Shown here piece after piece: positions 1-10,121 of a stretch of 64,000 nt of DNA. The first letter of the stretch is position 1; each line of letters opens with the position of its first letter. This stretch comes from Chthoniobacterales bacterium. Lineage in GTDB: Bacteria > Verrucomicrobiota > Verrucomicrobiia > Chthoniobacterales > UBA10450. Position numbers and translations under genes: made by a program. The stretch is from assembly GCA_013821455.1 (NCBI GenBank), contig JACDGS010000008.1:50012-114011 (forward strand). The letters run 5' to 3'. A model generated the notes under the pieces. It was given only the letters and a program-made list of their open reading frames with translations, ran no database searches and had not been told where the DNA came from.

Positions 1-429
1 GAACGATCCATCCGCGTTCATCGTTAGGCGCCAGGAATCGATCCAGGCCAGCCGCGCGCCTTCGCCAAATCCCCCTTCCCCAAAACTCCCCCGGCTCGTT
101 TTCTGTTGAAACAAAAACGTCTTCCCCGCGGGATCGGTGACGGTGAAATGCGCGAACTTCAAATCATCGACCACGAAGTATGAAGTCGTGCCCCCGCGTT
201 CGTTAGGCGGCCGAATCCCCTGCCGGAAAAACGTCAGCTCATACCCGAGCCGGCGACCGCTCCCATTCGTTAGGTTCCCGGTGAAATACCACCACTCCGT
301 CTTAAAATCCGAATGCAGATGGTGATCGCGCGGAAACTCGTAATGCGATCCTGGAAGAGCAATCTGCCAATCCGCCCCGAGACAAAGCACGGCCAGCGTG
401 GCCGCCATCCAATTGCCAATCCTCTTCAT
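1..429 (-). CDS. AttH/CrtC-like secreted lipocalin-fold protein (partial, C-terminus outside window)
   Basis: The minus strand is open from an ATG at 429 to the window edge (143 residues seen). It begins with a hydrophobic signal-like segment (about residues 5-24), followed by the EWWYFTG signature at residues 45-51 that marks the AttH / carotenoid 1,2-hydratase (CrtC) N-terminal lipocalin-like family. In that family the proteins are secreted, and many sit beside ABC permeases of the FtsX type; their substrate is usually unknown. The ATG overlaps the TGA of the permease in an ATGA arrangement, so the two are probably translationally coupled. The family call is fairly firm; a true carotenoid hydratase function is unlikely without other carotenoid genes nearby. 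Two TCGTTAGGC words fall in this CDS. Confidence 0.75.
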   Translation of the reverse strand, partial: MKRIGNWMAATLAVLCLGADWQIALPGSHYEFPRDHHLHSDFKTEWWYFTGNLTNGSGRRLGYELTFFRQGIRPPNERGGTTSYFVVDDLKFAHFTVTDPAGKTFLFQQKTSRGSFGEGGFGEGARLAWIDSWRLTMNADGSF

Positions 430-2984
430 TCGCTCCGCACGGCCTCGGCCACATTCAATCGCCCCGCGCGCCATGCCGGAATCCAACCCGCGACCAGCGC
501 CGCGGCCACGATCCAGAGTGGAGTCCACGCCAGCGACGCCCAGGGGAAGGCGAGCTGAATCGTCCACCCAAAAAACGCGCGATTGATCACGCCCGTGAGA
601 ACGAGTGCGAGACAAAGCCCCGCCGCCAGGCCAAGCACGCTCGCGAGCAAACCGATCATCCCGCTTTCCCAAAGCAGCAGCCGACGCACTTGCGCAGTCG
701 AGGCGCCGATCGCGCGCAGCACTCCCAATTCCTGGGTGCGCTCGGCCACCAGGGTCGTTAGGCCGAGAAAAATTCCAATCACCGCTACGACCACCGCGAT
801 CGTCCGCAGCACGTAGGTCACGGCGAAGGTCTGATCGAAAATCTCGAAAATCCGCGCGCGCAAAGTGCGGTTCGAGTAGATGGAAAATTCGCCGAGCGCG
901 CTGAAGCGCCTCCGGAAATCCTCCATCACCGCCCGCGCATCCGATCCTTTTTTCAGATATAACGCGATGCTGTTGACGCGGTCGTCGTGCCAGAGGCGAT
1001 GGAAATTTTGCGCGCTGAGGAAGACGAGGCCCTGGTCGTTCGTGTAATTATAAAACACGCCTGCGATCGGAAACGCTGCGGCGCCTGAAGGTGTCGGCAA
1101 CTTCATAATGTCGCCATCAGTCACGTGATAACGTCGCGCGAAACTCTCCGAGACGAGCACGCATTGCTCGCCATAAAAACGAGGCATGATTTGATCGGTC
1201 CGCCCATGCAGAAAACGCAGCGTGCGGCGATTGCTTCCCCTAACGACTGCAACCGAAATCGTCTCCTCGCGAAACGGCAACTCGACCGCGCGGAAAGTAT
1301 CGACGGCATCGATCGCCGGATTTCTCTCGAGAAATTGCAACGCCTCCGGCGGCATGAATGACTCTGGACCGGTAATTTCATTCGCCGCCGGCCCGATGAA
1401 GAGATCGGCCACCAAAGTCTGCGCGATCCAGTCGTTCACCGTTTCGCGAAATGAAAAAACCATCACCGCGATTCCGACGGTCATGGCCACGGCGGCGGCG
1501 AGCGACGCGATGGTGACGGAGTTGCGCAGCAGGGCGCGACCTAAATTCTGCGCGGCGAGCAGCGGCTCGATCCGCCGGTGTAAACGCGAGCGCAGAAGCG
1601 CGCTAAAGCGAGCGATCAGCTCCGGCGCGGCCAGCGAAAAACCTGCGAGGACGAAAAACGCCGCTCCGAAACCAAGCCACGCCGGCCCCGTTTTGAGCGC
1701 GAGCACGGAAAGAGCCGCCGCCAGGCCTAACGACAAGGCGCCGCCGAGGATCCACCCGCGCGACAGGCGCGCCGAACGCTCCAGACGCAAGCCGCCATGC
1801 AGCGCCTGCACGGGATCGATCGCCGCCGCGCTCTGCGCCGGTAGCCACGCCGCGATGAGAACCGAAGCCAGCCCCAGGACAAATGCGCTGATCCAAACTC
1901 CGGGCGACAACTGCAAGTGCTCCACATGCACCAGGACGTAGAGCGACGAAATCGTTTCCGCCACCGTTCCCACCAGCGCTCGCGCGAGAAAATATCCGCC
2001 GATCATACCCACGCCGATCCCGAGCAAGCCAAGCACCGCCGCTTCGCCTAAAAAAAGCCAGCGGACTTCGCCGCGCGTCGCGCCTAACGACCGCAGGATG
2101 CCGATCTCACTCCTCCGCCTAACGACTGAGGCTTCGACCGTGTTGTAAATCAGAAACATCCCGACAAGGAGAGAGACGAGGCTCATCGCCGCGAGGTTAA
2201 GCTGGAAGCCGGCGAGCATTTTTCCCACCTCCTCGCCGCGTTGCGCGGGCGCAGCCACGGTCGCGTCGGGCGGCGCGACGCGGCGCAAAGCCGCCGCCAC
2301 TTTTTTTGGATCGGCTCCATTCGTTAGGCGAACCGAGATGGAATCGAGTGTTCCGGCGCGTCCAAAAAGCTCCTGCGCCCAGCCAATGTCGATCGCCGCG
2401 AAGTGCGCGTCCGGCGGCACCGCGGCCTTCTCGCTTCGGAGAAGAAACCCGATCGTTAGGCGCCGGCTCGCGCCGTTGCTCTGCACCGTGATCTCCTCTC
2501 CCGCGCGAAGCTGATGCTCCCGCGCGAATTCCTCCGTCAGCGCAATCACCCGCGGACCACGCAGCCACTGTTCGAAATCGAAATTCTGCGCGCTGAAATC
2601 GGTCAACTCGAAAGTCCGGAATGGCTCGTCGGTAAAAACGTCGATCCCGAGCAGATCGAGGTATTCTCCCGGAAATTTCGGCAGAGTGACGAAGCCCCTA
2701 ACGATGGGCGTCGCCGCTTCGACCCCCGGCTGCCGCGCGATTTCGGGCAATAATTTATCCGGCAGATTCCCGAGCCGTCCGCGCACTTCCAGTTGCGCCT
2801 TTCCTGCCACCACATCCACGCTCGCCTCGAAGGCGTGGTTGGCGCTTTGGTTGGCAATCTGGATCGCAAGATAGAGCGCCACGCCGAGTGCAACCGTGGC
2901 GACGTTGAGGATGGCGAGCAACGGGTGCCGCGCCAGATAACGCAGCACATGCCAGCGAAAGAGAACGGAATATTGCGCGATCAA
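426..2984 (-). CDS. ABC transporter permease with two FtsX domains
   Basis: This 852-residue inner-membrane protein has the layout of large FtsX/MacB-like permeases. An N-terminal transmembrane helix is followed by a periplasmic domain, then a first FtsX block of three helices (near residues 265-380, with the typical RRxxEIGILRSLGAT turn). A middle helical part and a second periplasmic domain follow, and a second FtsX block closes the protein (ERTQELGVLRAIGAS). Such permeases usually work with a LolD-like ATPase on lipoproteins, lipids or peptides at the envelope. No ATPase lies upstream here, so the partner may follow the AttH-like gene beyond the window. The start is a TTG at 2984 with no clear ribosome-binding site. 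The gene carries six exact TCGTTAGGC words. Confidence 0.88.
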   Translation of the reverse strand: MIAQYSVLFRWHVLRYLARHPLLAILNVATVALGVALYLAIQIANQSANHAFEASVDVVAGKAQLEVRGRLGNLPDKLLPEIARQPGVEAATPIVRGFVTLPKFPGEYLDLLGIDVFTDEPFRTFELTDFSAQNFDFEQWLRGPRVIALTEEFAREHQLRAGEEITVQSNGASRRLTIGFLLRSEKAAVPPDAHFAAIDIGWAQELFGRAGTLDSISVRLTNGADPKKVAAALRRVAPPDATVAAPAQRGEEVGKMLAGFQLNLAAMSLVSLLVGMFLIYNTVEASVVRRRSEIGILRSLGATRGEVRWLFLGEAAVLGLLGIGVGMIGGYFLARALVGTVAETISSLYVLVHVEHLQLSPGVWISAFVLGLASVLIAAWLPAQSAAAIDPVQALHGGLRLERSARLSRGWILGGALSLGLAAALSVLALKTGPAWLGFGAAFFVLAGFSLAAPELIARFSALLRSRLHRRIEPLLAAQNLGRALLRNSVTIASLAAAVAMTVGIAVMVFSFRETVNDWIAQTLVADLFIGPAANEITGPESFMPPEALQFLERNPAIDAVDTFRAVELPFREETISVAVVRGSNRRTLRFLHGRTDQIMPRFYGEQCVLVSESFARRYHVTDGDIMKLPTPSGAAAFPIAGVFYNYTNDQGLVFLSAQNFHRLWHDDRVNSIALYLKKGSDARAVMEDFRRRFSALGEFSIYSNRTLRARIFEIFDQTFAVTYVLRTIAVVVAVIGIFLGLTTLVAERTQELGVLRAIGASTAQVRRLLLWESGMIGLLASVLGLAAGLCLALVLTGVINRAFFGWTIQLAFPWASLAWTPLWIVAAALVAGWIPAWRAGRLNVAEAVRSE

Positions 2985-3074
2985 TTCGGCTCAAGATGGG
3001 GAGAAGTAAGCTCGCCGCGAGCGCTTAAGCCGATCGCTTCTTTGCCGCCTTCCGCCTCTCAAACTTACAACTCG

Positions 3075-4856
3075 CTACTCAATGCCTGCAAAAATCTTGC
3101 GATCATTTTCCTTTTGCGAGCCGGCGACATAGGAGGATTCGAACCAGTTCTCGTTAGCTCCGCTGATCTTCTTCGGTTTCTGGAGCTTGAGTATGTCCAG
3201 TTGAGACGTCTCACTCTGAGCCGCGTTGGATTTCTTCGACGCGGCCTGCATGACTGAACGAAAATGCAGATGGTCGAATACTCTTAGGGCTTCGATGGCA
3301 TAGGCGGTTGCTACTCTTTGGTCTTCGATCATGATCATGTGATCGCCGTTATCGTGCTCGCCCGACGGCGAAAGATTGGAAGAGCCAGTAAAGACCTTGG
3401 CCGTCGGCAGGTTAAAGTCCGTCACCACAAACTTGTCGTGAATATTGATGCCCGCGCCGCCGCTCCATTCGCTCTTGAAGGGTTCCGGCGCGTGATCAGC
3501 CAGATACTTGAAATCTACAAGCGCGACACTTCCATCAGGCTTGTTCACTTCCAGTGAGCCACCCTTATCCGAGATACCGTAGCTGAAGACCGGTCGATTC
3601 ATTAAGCGATCGAATTCGTCCTTCGTTAGGCCGGGACCCATCTGGTAGAGAAAGGCGACGGCGTAAAGGACAGATGACGATGCCTGCGCGATCGCTCCTT
3701 GCAGGGGTTGGAGCGAAAGATCCGTATTCTTGTGCGGAGCGAAGCAAAAATGCACCGGCGGTCTTCCCTCCTTTTTTGTAAGCTGCCACTTAGAGGCTAA
3801 ATCAGTAGCCGTAAACCCATCCGTATCGACAAATGCTATGTCGAAGTAATTCCCAAAGAGCGCTGCTATCTCCTTGTCATCGAAGACCAGGACATTGTTA
3901 GCTTGAATATAGAGTCCTCGGTAGGAAAAATTGGTGGAACCACAGAGCACTTTAGTTGGGATACCATTCCGGCGCGCGATAAACACCTTATTGTGTTGCA
4001 AGCCCTTGAAGTGAGTTCGCGTGATCTTATCCGCGCCCGCTGACTCTCGCAGACGTTCTGCGGCCTTCGACTCCGGGCTGTCAGGAGTGACATGGCCGGT
4101 GACATTCCCTTTGCTATCCTGCCCGCCGGAATCGTCAAAGATCGCCCGGAGTCTGGGGCCGAATGCCTCCAGCTTCTGCAAGATATCCGGTTCGTTGAAG
4201 TCATAGGCGAAAACATCCAGAGTTACTTTGCTATCCTGCAAGGCGTCATCGAGGAAACCGAAGATTAAATCGTAAGCCTCGAACCCCATCCAGGAGTAGA
4301 TGTCCCCGGGCGCTTTCTTAAACTCCAAGCCTGTGTCGGAAGCGGATGGGATAAGTGCGCCCCCGGCCTTATTAATGTCCTTCGGATTTCCCATCTTATC
4401 CACGAAGGCCTGAGACGAGGCGAAGTTACGAGTAAAACCTACATCCAGGAAATTGTGATAAGTCATCGGATCAAGCGAGAGATCGAGAGTTAGGGATGTT
4501 CCCTTCTTGAGTTGGTCGTCCACCGGCATGTGCATCTTAGTAGCCCGATAACTATATAGTCCTTTCTTGACCTCCCACGGAAAGTGAATCCAACGAAATT
4601 TCTGGAAAGGCGCCGCGGTGGACGGGAAGTTACGATTGCCATCAACGTGCTCACCCGCGGCGCGATCATAGGAAAAAGCCAGGCGATTGTATAACGGGGT
4701 ATAGGTGGAAGCGCCCGGAGACTTACACTCGATCGCAAAGCCAACGAAGTCCTCCTCCGGCGCTTCGACATCAAAGCCTAAAAGGCACATGCGCTCACCG
4801 CGCCAGACTTTCATCGTAAAACCATCCTTACTCGTATGTTTTTCGTAGCGGGTCAT
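3075..4856 (-). CDS. phospholipase D-like domain protein
   Basis: The 593-residue protein carries two PLD-superfamily active-site motifs: HxK at residues 288-290 with GSTNF at 306-310, and HDK at 473-475 with Asp480 and GSSNLS at 491-496. Proteins with two such motifs form a single active site from both halves and cleave phosphodiester bonds in lipids or nucleic acids. The N-terminal 190 residues are not recognised and may be a binding domain. No clear signal peptide is seen. It contains only one exact TCGTTAGGC word, fewer than the permease beside it. Whether the substrate is a lipid or DNA cannot be told from the sequence. Confidence 0.8.
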   Translation of the reverse strand: MTRYEKHTSKDGFTMKVWRGERMCLLGFDVEAPEEDFVGFAIECKSPGASTYTPLYNRLAFSYDRAAGEHVDGNRNFPSTAAPFQKFRWIHFPWEVKKGLYSYRATKMHMPVDDQLKKGTSLTLDLSLDPMTYHNFLDVGFTRNFASSQAFVDKMGNPKDINKAGGALIPSASDTGLEFKKAPGDIYSWMGFEAYDLIFGFLDDALQDSKVTLDVFAYDFNEPDILQKLEAFGPRLRAIFDDSGGQDSKGNVTGHVTPDSPESKAAERLRESAGADKITRTHFKGLQHNKVFIARRNGIPTKVLCGSTNFSYRGLYIQANNVLVFDDKEIAALFGNYFDIAFVDTDGFTATDLASKWQLTKKEGRPPVHFCFAPHKNTDLSLQPLQGAIAQASSSVLYAVAFLYQMGPGLTKDEFDRLMNRPVFSYGISDKGGSLEVNKPDGSVALVDFKYLADHAPEPFKSEWSGGAGINIHDKFVVTDFNLPTAKVFTGSSNLSPSGEHDNGDHMIMIEDQRVATAYAIEALRVFDHLHFRSVMQAASKKSNAAQSETSQLDILKLQKPKKISGANENWFESSYVAGSQKENDRKIFAGIE

Positions 4857-5213
4857 AACCAGGTTCCTTTCCGGGTTTGCAGAGTGAATGATAGATAATG
4901 ATGATCGTAAAACAGGCTTACAGCACAGTGGACCTTACCAGGAGCACTAAATCCTTCAAGGTAGTTTGATCGAATCCGTTAGGCCCGCCTTCGATTGTCC
5001 ACAAGCGCAAGGGCGAAGGCCAGAGCCGTTGATGTCATGTCAACATCCGATCGTCGTGAGCTGAAGAACGTTTAGTTCCGCTTAACGATTTGATCTGTGG
5101 CAAGGGGAAGACGGCATCTTCGACAGGATTTCATTCCTCCGAAAGGACGAGCTGTAAATCCTTCCGAGGCAGTGCCGGAAATTCAGTCCTACGTCCTATG
5201 GCTCGCGGAGTAG
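4857..5213. other. 357-bp intergenic region, no gene seen
   Basis: This stretch lies between the divergent phospholipase D-like gene and the 5.2 kb hypothetical gene, so it must contain promoters for one or both, but I cannot pick out convincing -35/-10 boxes. A one-mismatch copy of the genome word (CCGTTAGGC) lies near 4977-4985. No protein-like reading frame or RNA gene is visible. Confidence 0.5.
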
Positions 5214-5723
5214 GTGGAGCTGTATCTTCGTTGTATGATCACATGCGATAAACCCGAAGATACCTTAAAGAGCTTTTTGCCCGGTGGCCTTACTCACCCG
5301 GCAGGCGCTCAGCGCGAGACCTCGTTCGACGTGATGACCGCGAAGGAGCGCCTCGCGAACATCGAAGAACCATTGGTGGACGGTCCTGAACGAGCATTGG
5401 CTACGGGCGTGCTGCGCCAGGCGGCGGCCGACCTGCGGAGGTTCCGAGGCGCCCAAGATGCGATCGGGCGAGAGATGTATTCCGACGCACAGAGTTGGTT
5501 CTTCGCAAACGACGGAGAGTGGCCCTATTCATTCACAAATGTTTGCCGAGCCCTGTGCCTGTCACCTGAGGCCATCATCGACGAGGTTTTCGCCGATGCA
5601 GAGGCGGGTTGGTATTTGTATTCTCGCCGGTTAGCTGGCCGCGTCGCAAAGTCGGTCGGAGATTCTTTTTCTAATATCTTCCTTGCTCGCCGCGATGAAG
5701 CGCTTGCTCTCGCAAAATCATGA
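5214..5723 (+). CDS. conserved-looking hypothetical protein, 169 aa
   Basis: I do not recognise a named domain with certainty. The central part (about residues 60-130) has the pattern A..D..RF...... I..EMY.DA..WF......WP.SF.NVC.AL.L. This resembles small proteins of unknown function found in several soil phyla, where an alpha-helical segment with WF and FSF/YSF words is followed by a 'CxxLxL' helix. It starts at a GTG at 5214; an ATG at 5235 (residue 8) is an alternative, and neither has a strong ribosome-binding site. Its TGA overlaps the ATG of a short downstream frame. Function is unknown. Confidence 0.6.
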   Translation: MELYLRCMITCDKPEDTLKSFLPGGLTHPAGAQRETSFDVMTAKERLANIEEPLVDGPERALATGVLRQAAADLRRFRGAQDAIGREMYSDAQSWFFANDGEWPYSFTNVCRALCLSPEAIIDEVFADAEAGWYLYSRRLAGRVAKSVGDSFSNIFLARRDEALALAKS

Positions 5724-5881
5724 AAGCAAAACGCCACCGTAACTCATGCAGCAGATTCTGGCAGAGGTTCGTCAAAGGTCCGGCGCCTGCTCATGACCGC
5801 TTTCTCTCACTGAGTATCACGCGCTTCAATCTCTCCACGGGCTGGGAGCGTCTCTTGCAAAAGCAGCAGTTTGGCGCCTAG
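5720..5881 (+). CDS. possible small basic protein, 53 aa, coupled to upstream gene
   Basis: An ATG at 5720 overlaps the TGA of the preceding gene (ATGA) and opens a frame of 53 codons ending in TAG at 5879-5881. The product would be basic (MKAKRHRNS start) and rich in Arg, Lys and Gln, with no membrane segment. The overlap is the main support; composition alone does not prove coding, so this is tentative. Confidence 0.3.
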   Translation: MKAKRHRNSCSRFWQRFVKGPAPAHDRFLSLSITRFNLSTGWERLLQKQQFGA

Positions 5882-6604
5882 CGAGAGTAGGGGCGCGTGC
5901 GGCCCCCGGCGCAAAGATCCATCATGGCCGCGTTCGTTTCCTATGCCTCGCTAAAGTAGGGTTAATCATCCCACCCGAAAATTTATGCTATTACTTCCGC
6001 GCAATTGCCACGAGCAAGACCGCGTAGCGACGAGAGTGCGAAGAGTGCGTCAAGATTGGCTAAGACTGGGTTCACCGAACGCGCCAGCGCCGCGGTGTGA
6101 CGCTCTGTTACGATAGTTCGCCGCATCAACACGCGAGCAGACACGCGCACGGCTGCGGCCATGCCGTAATCGCCTCGCCGAATAAGGCGAGCGCTGGCCT
6201 TACTGCTATCCCGATGAGGCGATGGCGACTTATTAGGCGGCCAAGTTCTACCTTCCTCTATTTGCTGTGTGCGACCGACTCGTTCGCGACAGGATGGGAC
6301 GCTCTCAACTGCGAGAACATTCTTGTCGGCGTTGCGCTTACGAGCGTCGAGGTTATCGCACGCCATCATGACCTGCGCGATCACGAGCGATAAGCGGCCG
6401 CGCGGACGGGCGCGATAGAGAGGCTCCTCCCGAGACAGCAAGGTCTATTTTGTAGCGGCTAGCCAGGCCGAAACATGATTACGGACGACCTCTCACCCGC
6501 GTCCTCCTCCAAAAGGATGAGATGCCTCTCATTCCCACGGCCTGAAAATAATCCCGTCCAAGGTCCAGTGGTCCGAGTGCTATGACCGCTCTACCATTCT
6601 AGTC
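5882..6604. other. 723-bp region with no supported gene
   Basis: Both strands carry stop-free stretches here, including one of 152 codons on the minus strand (5983-6441), but their translations look random (Arg/Ala/Ser rich, no motif) and have no ribosome-binding site or neighbour coupling. The segment 6560-6602, read on the minus strand, vaguely resembles the 5' half of a tRNA but does not fold properly. I treat the whole stretch as non-coding or decayed sequence at the left side of the accessory block. Confidence 0.4.
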
Positions 6605-7447
6605 ATGAGCAAAATCATTACAAAGGACGGGACGGAAATTTACTATAAGGACTGGGGCAAGGGTCAGCCGATCGTTTTTTCACATGGCTGGCCGCTCACT
6701 GCGGATGCCTGGGAAGACCAGATGTTCTTTCTCGCATCGCGCGGCTATCGCTGCATTGCGCATGATCGTCGCGGTCACGGCCGCTCCGGTCAGTCATGGG
6801 ATGGGAATGACCTAGACACCTATGCTGATGACTTAGCAGAGTTAACTGCTGCTTTGAATCTGAAAGACGCTATTCACGTGGGTCACTCTACTGGTGGCGG
6901 CGAAGTCGCGCGCTACATCGGTCGCCACGGCACCGAGCGCGTCGCGAAGGCTGTGCTGATGAGCGCGATCCCGCCGCTCATGTTGAAGACGCCGGCGAAT
7001 TCCGGCGGATTACCGATCGAGGCGTTCGACGCAATTCGCTCCGCCGTGGTCGGGGATCGGTCGCAATTCTGGAAGGACCTGGCCCTCCAGTTCTACAGTT
7101 ACAACCGGCCGGGAGCGAAGGTCTCGCAAGGCGTCATCGACTCGTTCTGGCTGCAGAGCATGATGGCTGGATTCCCGGCGTGCTACTTTTGCATCAAGGC
7201 TTTCTCGGAAACCGACACCACCGAGGACTTGAAGAAGTTCGATATCCCGACCTTGATCCTGCACGGCGACGACGACCAGATCGTGCCGATCGGCGCCGCG
7301 GCCATGATGTCGTCGCAGATCGTGAAGAACGCGCAACTGAAAGTTTACAAGGGCGCTCCGCACGGAATGGCTACCACGCACAAGCACCAGGTCAGCGCGG
7401 AACTCCTCGCTTTCATCGAGCAGAAAACAATCGCGGCAGCCGCCTAG
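6605..7447 (+). CDS. alpha/beta hydrolase, non-haem chloroperoxidase family
   Basis: The 280-residue protein is full length for the cofactor-free haloperoxidase / esterase family. The oxyanion HGWP sits at residues 27-30, the nucleophile elbow GHSTGGG places Ser95, HGDDDQIVP (about 220-228) carries the acid Asp, and His253 lies in APHGM. Family members hydrolyse esters or perhydrolyse acetic acid; the halogenation activity is indirect. It is predicted cytosolic, as there is no signal peptide. It is the first of a run of small enzyme genes on the plus strand, followed after 33 bp by a DUF1348 gene. The natural substrate is unknown. Confidence 0.88.
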   Translation: MSKIITKDGTEIYYKDWGKGQPIVFSHGWPLTADAWEDQMFFLASRGYRCIAHDRRGHGRSGQSWDGNDLDTYADDLAELTAALNLKDAIHVGHSTGGGEVARYIGRHGTERVAKAVLMSAIPPLMLKTPANSGGLPIEAFDAIRSAVVGDRSQFWKDLALQFYSYNRPGAKVSQGVIDSFWLQSMMAGFPACYFCIKAFSETDTTEDLKKFDIPTLILHGDDDQIVPIGAAAMMSSQIVKNAQLKVYKGAPHGMATTHKHQVSAELLAFIEQKTIAAAA

Positions 7448-7480
7448 GGCCACTTCGGCGAAAAGCAGAAAGCGAGACCT

Positions 7481-7969
7481 ATGAATACGAGTAACGACGC
7501 TCATCAACGCCCGCCGCTTCCTCCCTTCACTTTCGACACCGCGATCGAGAAGGTGCGGTTAGCCGAAAATGGCTGGAACAGCCGATATCCTGAGAAGGTT
7601 GCTCTGGCCTACACCGTTGATAGCTGGTGGCGCAATCGAGCGGAGTTCGTACAGGGACGCCGAGCGATTATAGAGTTCCTCACCCGAAAATGGGCGGAGG
7701 AACTGGACTACCGACTCATCAAGGAACTGTGGGCCTACGATGGGAGTCGCATCGCCGTTCGTTTCGCCTACGAATCGCGCGACGCCTCCGGAAATTGGTT
7801 CCGCTCCTACGGGAACGAGAACTGGGACTTCGATGTCGACGGGCTGATGCATCACCGGCATGCCTGCATCAACGATCTGCCGATCAAGGAGTCCGAACGC
7901 AAATTTCACTGGGATTCCTCTAAGCCTCGTCCCTTGGACCATCCGGGTTTAACCGACCTCGGTTTGTAA
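7481..7969 (+). CDS. DUF1348 (NTF2-like fold) protein
   Basis: The 162-residue sequence matches the DUF1348 family of small NTF2-like proteins. The tell-tale words are [17 protein letters not shown] near residues 28-44, the WWRNRAEF segment, the [21 protein letters not shown] run and YGNENWDFD near residue 110. The family is widespread, usually annotated as 'nuclear transport factor 2 family', and has no established reaction. It is soluble with no signal peptide. It sits between an alpha/beta hydrolase and a Tat-exported metallo-hydrolase, probably in the same transcript (33 bp and 14 bp gaps). Confidence 0.88.
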   Translation: MNTSNDAHQRPPLPPFTFDTAIEKVRLAENGWNSRYPEKVALAYTVDSWWRNRAEFVQGRRAIIEFLTRKWAEELDYRLIKELWAYDGSRIAVRFAYESRDASGNWFRSYGNENWDFDVDGLMHHRHACINDLPIKESERKFHWDSSKPRPLDHPGLTDLGL

Positions 7970-7983
7970 CTCAAAGCAAAACA

Positions 7984-8952
7984 ATGAATACACCTGACAC
8001 AAAACGGATAACCGAAGTTTCACGGAGACGGTTCCTGGCTCTGGCCGGCGTAGCCGCCGCGGGCGTCTGGCTGAACCCACGCCTGATGTTTGCCGATGAC
8101 GACACCAGCCCGGTAATCATCATTCGTAAGGCCGCTAAGACTGCGACAATCAACGTAACTCGATTGCGCGGGAATGTAAGTGTGCTGGAAGGCTCTGGCG
8201 GTAACATCGCAGTGCTAACTGGCCCCGACGGCAAAGTCTTAGTCGATGCCGGCATCACCGCTTCACGTCCGCGCATCATTGGGGCATTAGCCAGCCTGAG
8301 CGACGATCCGATTAAGCATCTCATCAGCTCGCACTGGCACTTCGACCACACAGACGGCAATGAGTGGCTTCACTCGTTAGGCGCGGAAATCACCGGCCAT
8401 GAGAACGTCCCGAAGCGCATGTCGGTTAACACTAGGGTGGAAGGATGGAATTTTACTTTTCCACCGGCGCCTGCCAGCGCGTTACCAACAGTGCTCTTTT
8501 CTGATGAGAAGAGTTTGGAGGTTAACGGGACCAAGTTACATCTTAAATACTATGGCCCTTGTCACACCGATTCGGATATCTCAGTCCACTTCTCCGAAGC
8601 TGACATCCTTCATGTCGCCGACTCCTGGTGGAATGGCTATTACCCATTCATCGATTACTCCACCGGAGGTAGCATTGACGGACAGATCCGTGGCGCCGCC
8701 GCGAACATCGCCAGGGTAAGTGATAAGACCATTGTCATTCCCGGCCACGGTTCGATTGGTAATAAGTCTCAGCTAATCGAATTCCACGACATGCTCGTCG
8801 CAGTGCGCGAAAAAGTAAGCGCGCTAAAGACAGCAGGCCGAACGCTAGAAGAAGCGGTCGCCGCGAAACCAACGGCTAACTACGACGCGAAGTGGGGCGG
8901 CTTCGTCATCAGTGGGGACGCCTTCACTACAAACGTTTACAAAACCCTCTAA
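7984..8952 (+). CDS. Tat-exported MBL-fold metallo-hydrolase
   Basis: The N-terminus has a twin-arginine signal (SRRRFLAL at residues 13-20, then an Ala/Gly/Val hydrophobic run), so the protein is likely exported folded. The metal-binding motif HWHFDH lies at residues 117-122, fitting HxHxDH of the metallo-beta-lactamase fold, and later histidines occur in GPCHTDSD and PGHGS. The architecture resembles periplasmic quinoprotein-relay / SoxH-type or lactonase-like MBL proteins. Substrate unknown. The coding sequence uses TTA, CTA and GTT codons noticeably more than the 40-60 kb genes. Confidence 0.87.
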   Translation: MNTPDTKRITEVSRRRFLALAGVAAAGVWLNPRLMFADDDTSPVIIIRKAAKTATINVTRLRGNVSVLEGSGGNIAVLTGPDGKVLVDAGITASRPRIIGALASLSDDPIKHLISSHWHFDHTDGNEWLHSLGAEITGHENVPKRMSVNTRVEGWNFTFPPAPASALPTVLFSDEKSLEVNGTKLHLKYYGPCHTDSDISVHFSEADILHVADSWWNGYYPFIDYSTGGSIDGQIRGAAANIARVSDKTIVIPGHGSIGNKSQLIEFHDMLVAVREKVSALKTAGRTLEEAVAAKPTANYDAKWGGFVISGDAFTTNVYKTL

Positions 8953-9001
8953 GTCTTCACACCCCGACATACTAATAAGCTAATCAACCACCAAATAACA
9001 A

Positions 9002-10078
9002 ATGAACTCAAATAACCTACTGTCAGTTACTGCCTCGGGAATTCGTCTCCGAGGATTAATCGCGCGAGCAATCCTCGTGCTTCTCACACTCGCTGCCGCT
9101 CTCATACCCTTACGAGCTGCTGAAAAGTCGAAAGCCAACACCGGGCTACCCATTACCTCCTACAAAACCGCGAAGGTGAAAAACCTCGACATCTTCTACC
9201 GCGAAGCCGGGCCGAAAGATGCGCCGACCATCGTGCTGCTACATGGGTTCCCGACCTCGTCGCAGATGTATCGCAATCTTATCCCGGCACTCGCCGACAA
9301 GTATCACGTCATCGCGCCCGATTACCCGGGATTCGGCCAGAGCTCGATGCCGAGTGTCAATGAGTTCGACTACAGCTTCGCGAAGATCACGGATATCGTG
9401 GATGACCTGCTGCAGCAGCTCGGCACCGAACGTTACAGCCTGTATGTCCAGGACTACGGCGGCCCCGTGGGATTCCGGCTCGCGGTCAAGCATCCCGAGC
9501 GGGTGCAGTCGTTGATTGTGCAGAACGGAAACGCCTACGAAGAGGGACTCCGCGAATTCTGGAATCCGATCAAAGCGTACTGGAAAGAGCGGACTCCCGA
9601 CAATGCCGACATTCTCCGGGGGAAGCTCTTCTCCTTCGACGCGACCAAGTGGCAATACACGAATGGGGTGCGGAACTTACAGGATCTCGATCCGAGCACG
9701 TGGACTGCCGACCAGTTCCTGCTGGACCGGCCGGGTAACCAGGAAATCCAGCTAAAGCTCTTCTACGAATACGGATTTAATCCACCACTCTATCCGGAGT
9801 GGCAGGCTTACTTTCGGAAGTATCAGCCGCCTATGCTCATCGTCTGGGGCAAGAACGATAAGATCTTTCCTGCGGAGGGGGCTTATCCCTACAAGCGCGA
9901 TCTCAAGAATGTAGAATTCCACCTCCTCGACACCGGCCATTTCGCTCTGGAAGAAGACGGACCGGAGATCGCTGCTTACATGCGCGCCTTCCTGGCCAAG
10001 AACGTCCACAACAAAGGAGCAGCGAGCAAAGCCGCTCCTTCCGGCGCGGAGGTCGCGTCCCAGGATGCGAAACGCTGA
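9002..10078 (+). CDS. exported alpha/beta hydrolase, haloalkane dehalogenase/epoxide hydrolase type
   Basis: After an N-terminal hydrophobic segment (about residues 18-40, probably a signal peptide), the protein has HGFPTSS (81-87) and a nucleophile elbow VQDYGG with Asp151 in place of Ser. An Asp nucleophile is typical of haloalkane dehalogenases, epoxide hydrolases and related enzymes. The sequence [10 protein letters not shown] near the C-terminus carries the catalytic His. The long Ala/Lys-rich C-terminal tail is probably disordered. Export to the periplasm suggests action on external organics. The gene lies between an MBL-fold gene and a second exported hydrolase. Confidence 0.85.
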   Translation: MNSNNLLSVTASGIRLRGLIARAILVLLTLAAALIPLRAAEKSKANTGLPITSYKTAKVKNLDIFYREAGPKDAPTIVLLHGFPTSSQMYRNLIPALADKYHVIAPDYPGFGQSSMPSVNEFDYSFAKITDIVDDLLQQLGTERYSLYVQDYGGPVGFRLAVKHPERVQSLIVQNGNAYEEGLREFWNPIKAYWKERTPDNADILRGKLFSFDATKWQYTNGVRNLQDLDPSTWTADQFLLDRPGNQEIQLKLFYEYGFNPPLYPEWQAYFRKYQPPMLIVWGKNDKIFPAEGAYPYKRDLKNVEFHLLDTGHFALEEDGPEIAAYMRAFLAKNVHNKGAASKAAPSGAEVASQDAKR

Positions 10079-10121
10079 TCAGCTTGTGCCTAACGAAGCG
10101 AAACCCAACCCACAAGAACAT

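Noticed and set aside
5983..6441. Possible 152-codon minus-strand gene in the 5.9-6.6 kb gap
   Set aside because: Random-looking composition, no motif, no ribosome-binding site and no coupling to neighbours.
6560..6602. Minus-strand resemblance to the 5' half of a tRNA (GGTAGAGCGGTCA)
   Set aside because: The anticodon arm does not pair well and no T-arm or acceptor stem is found; too weak to call a tRNA remnant or attachment site.
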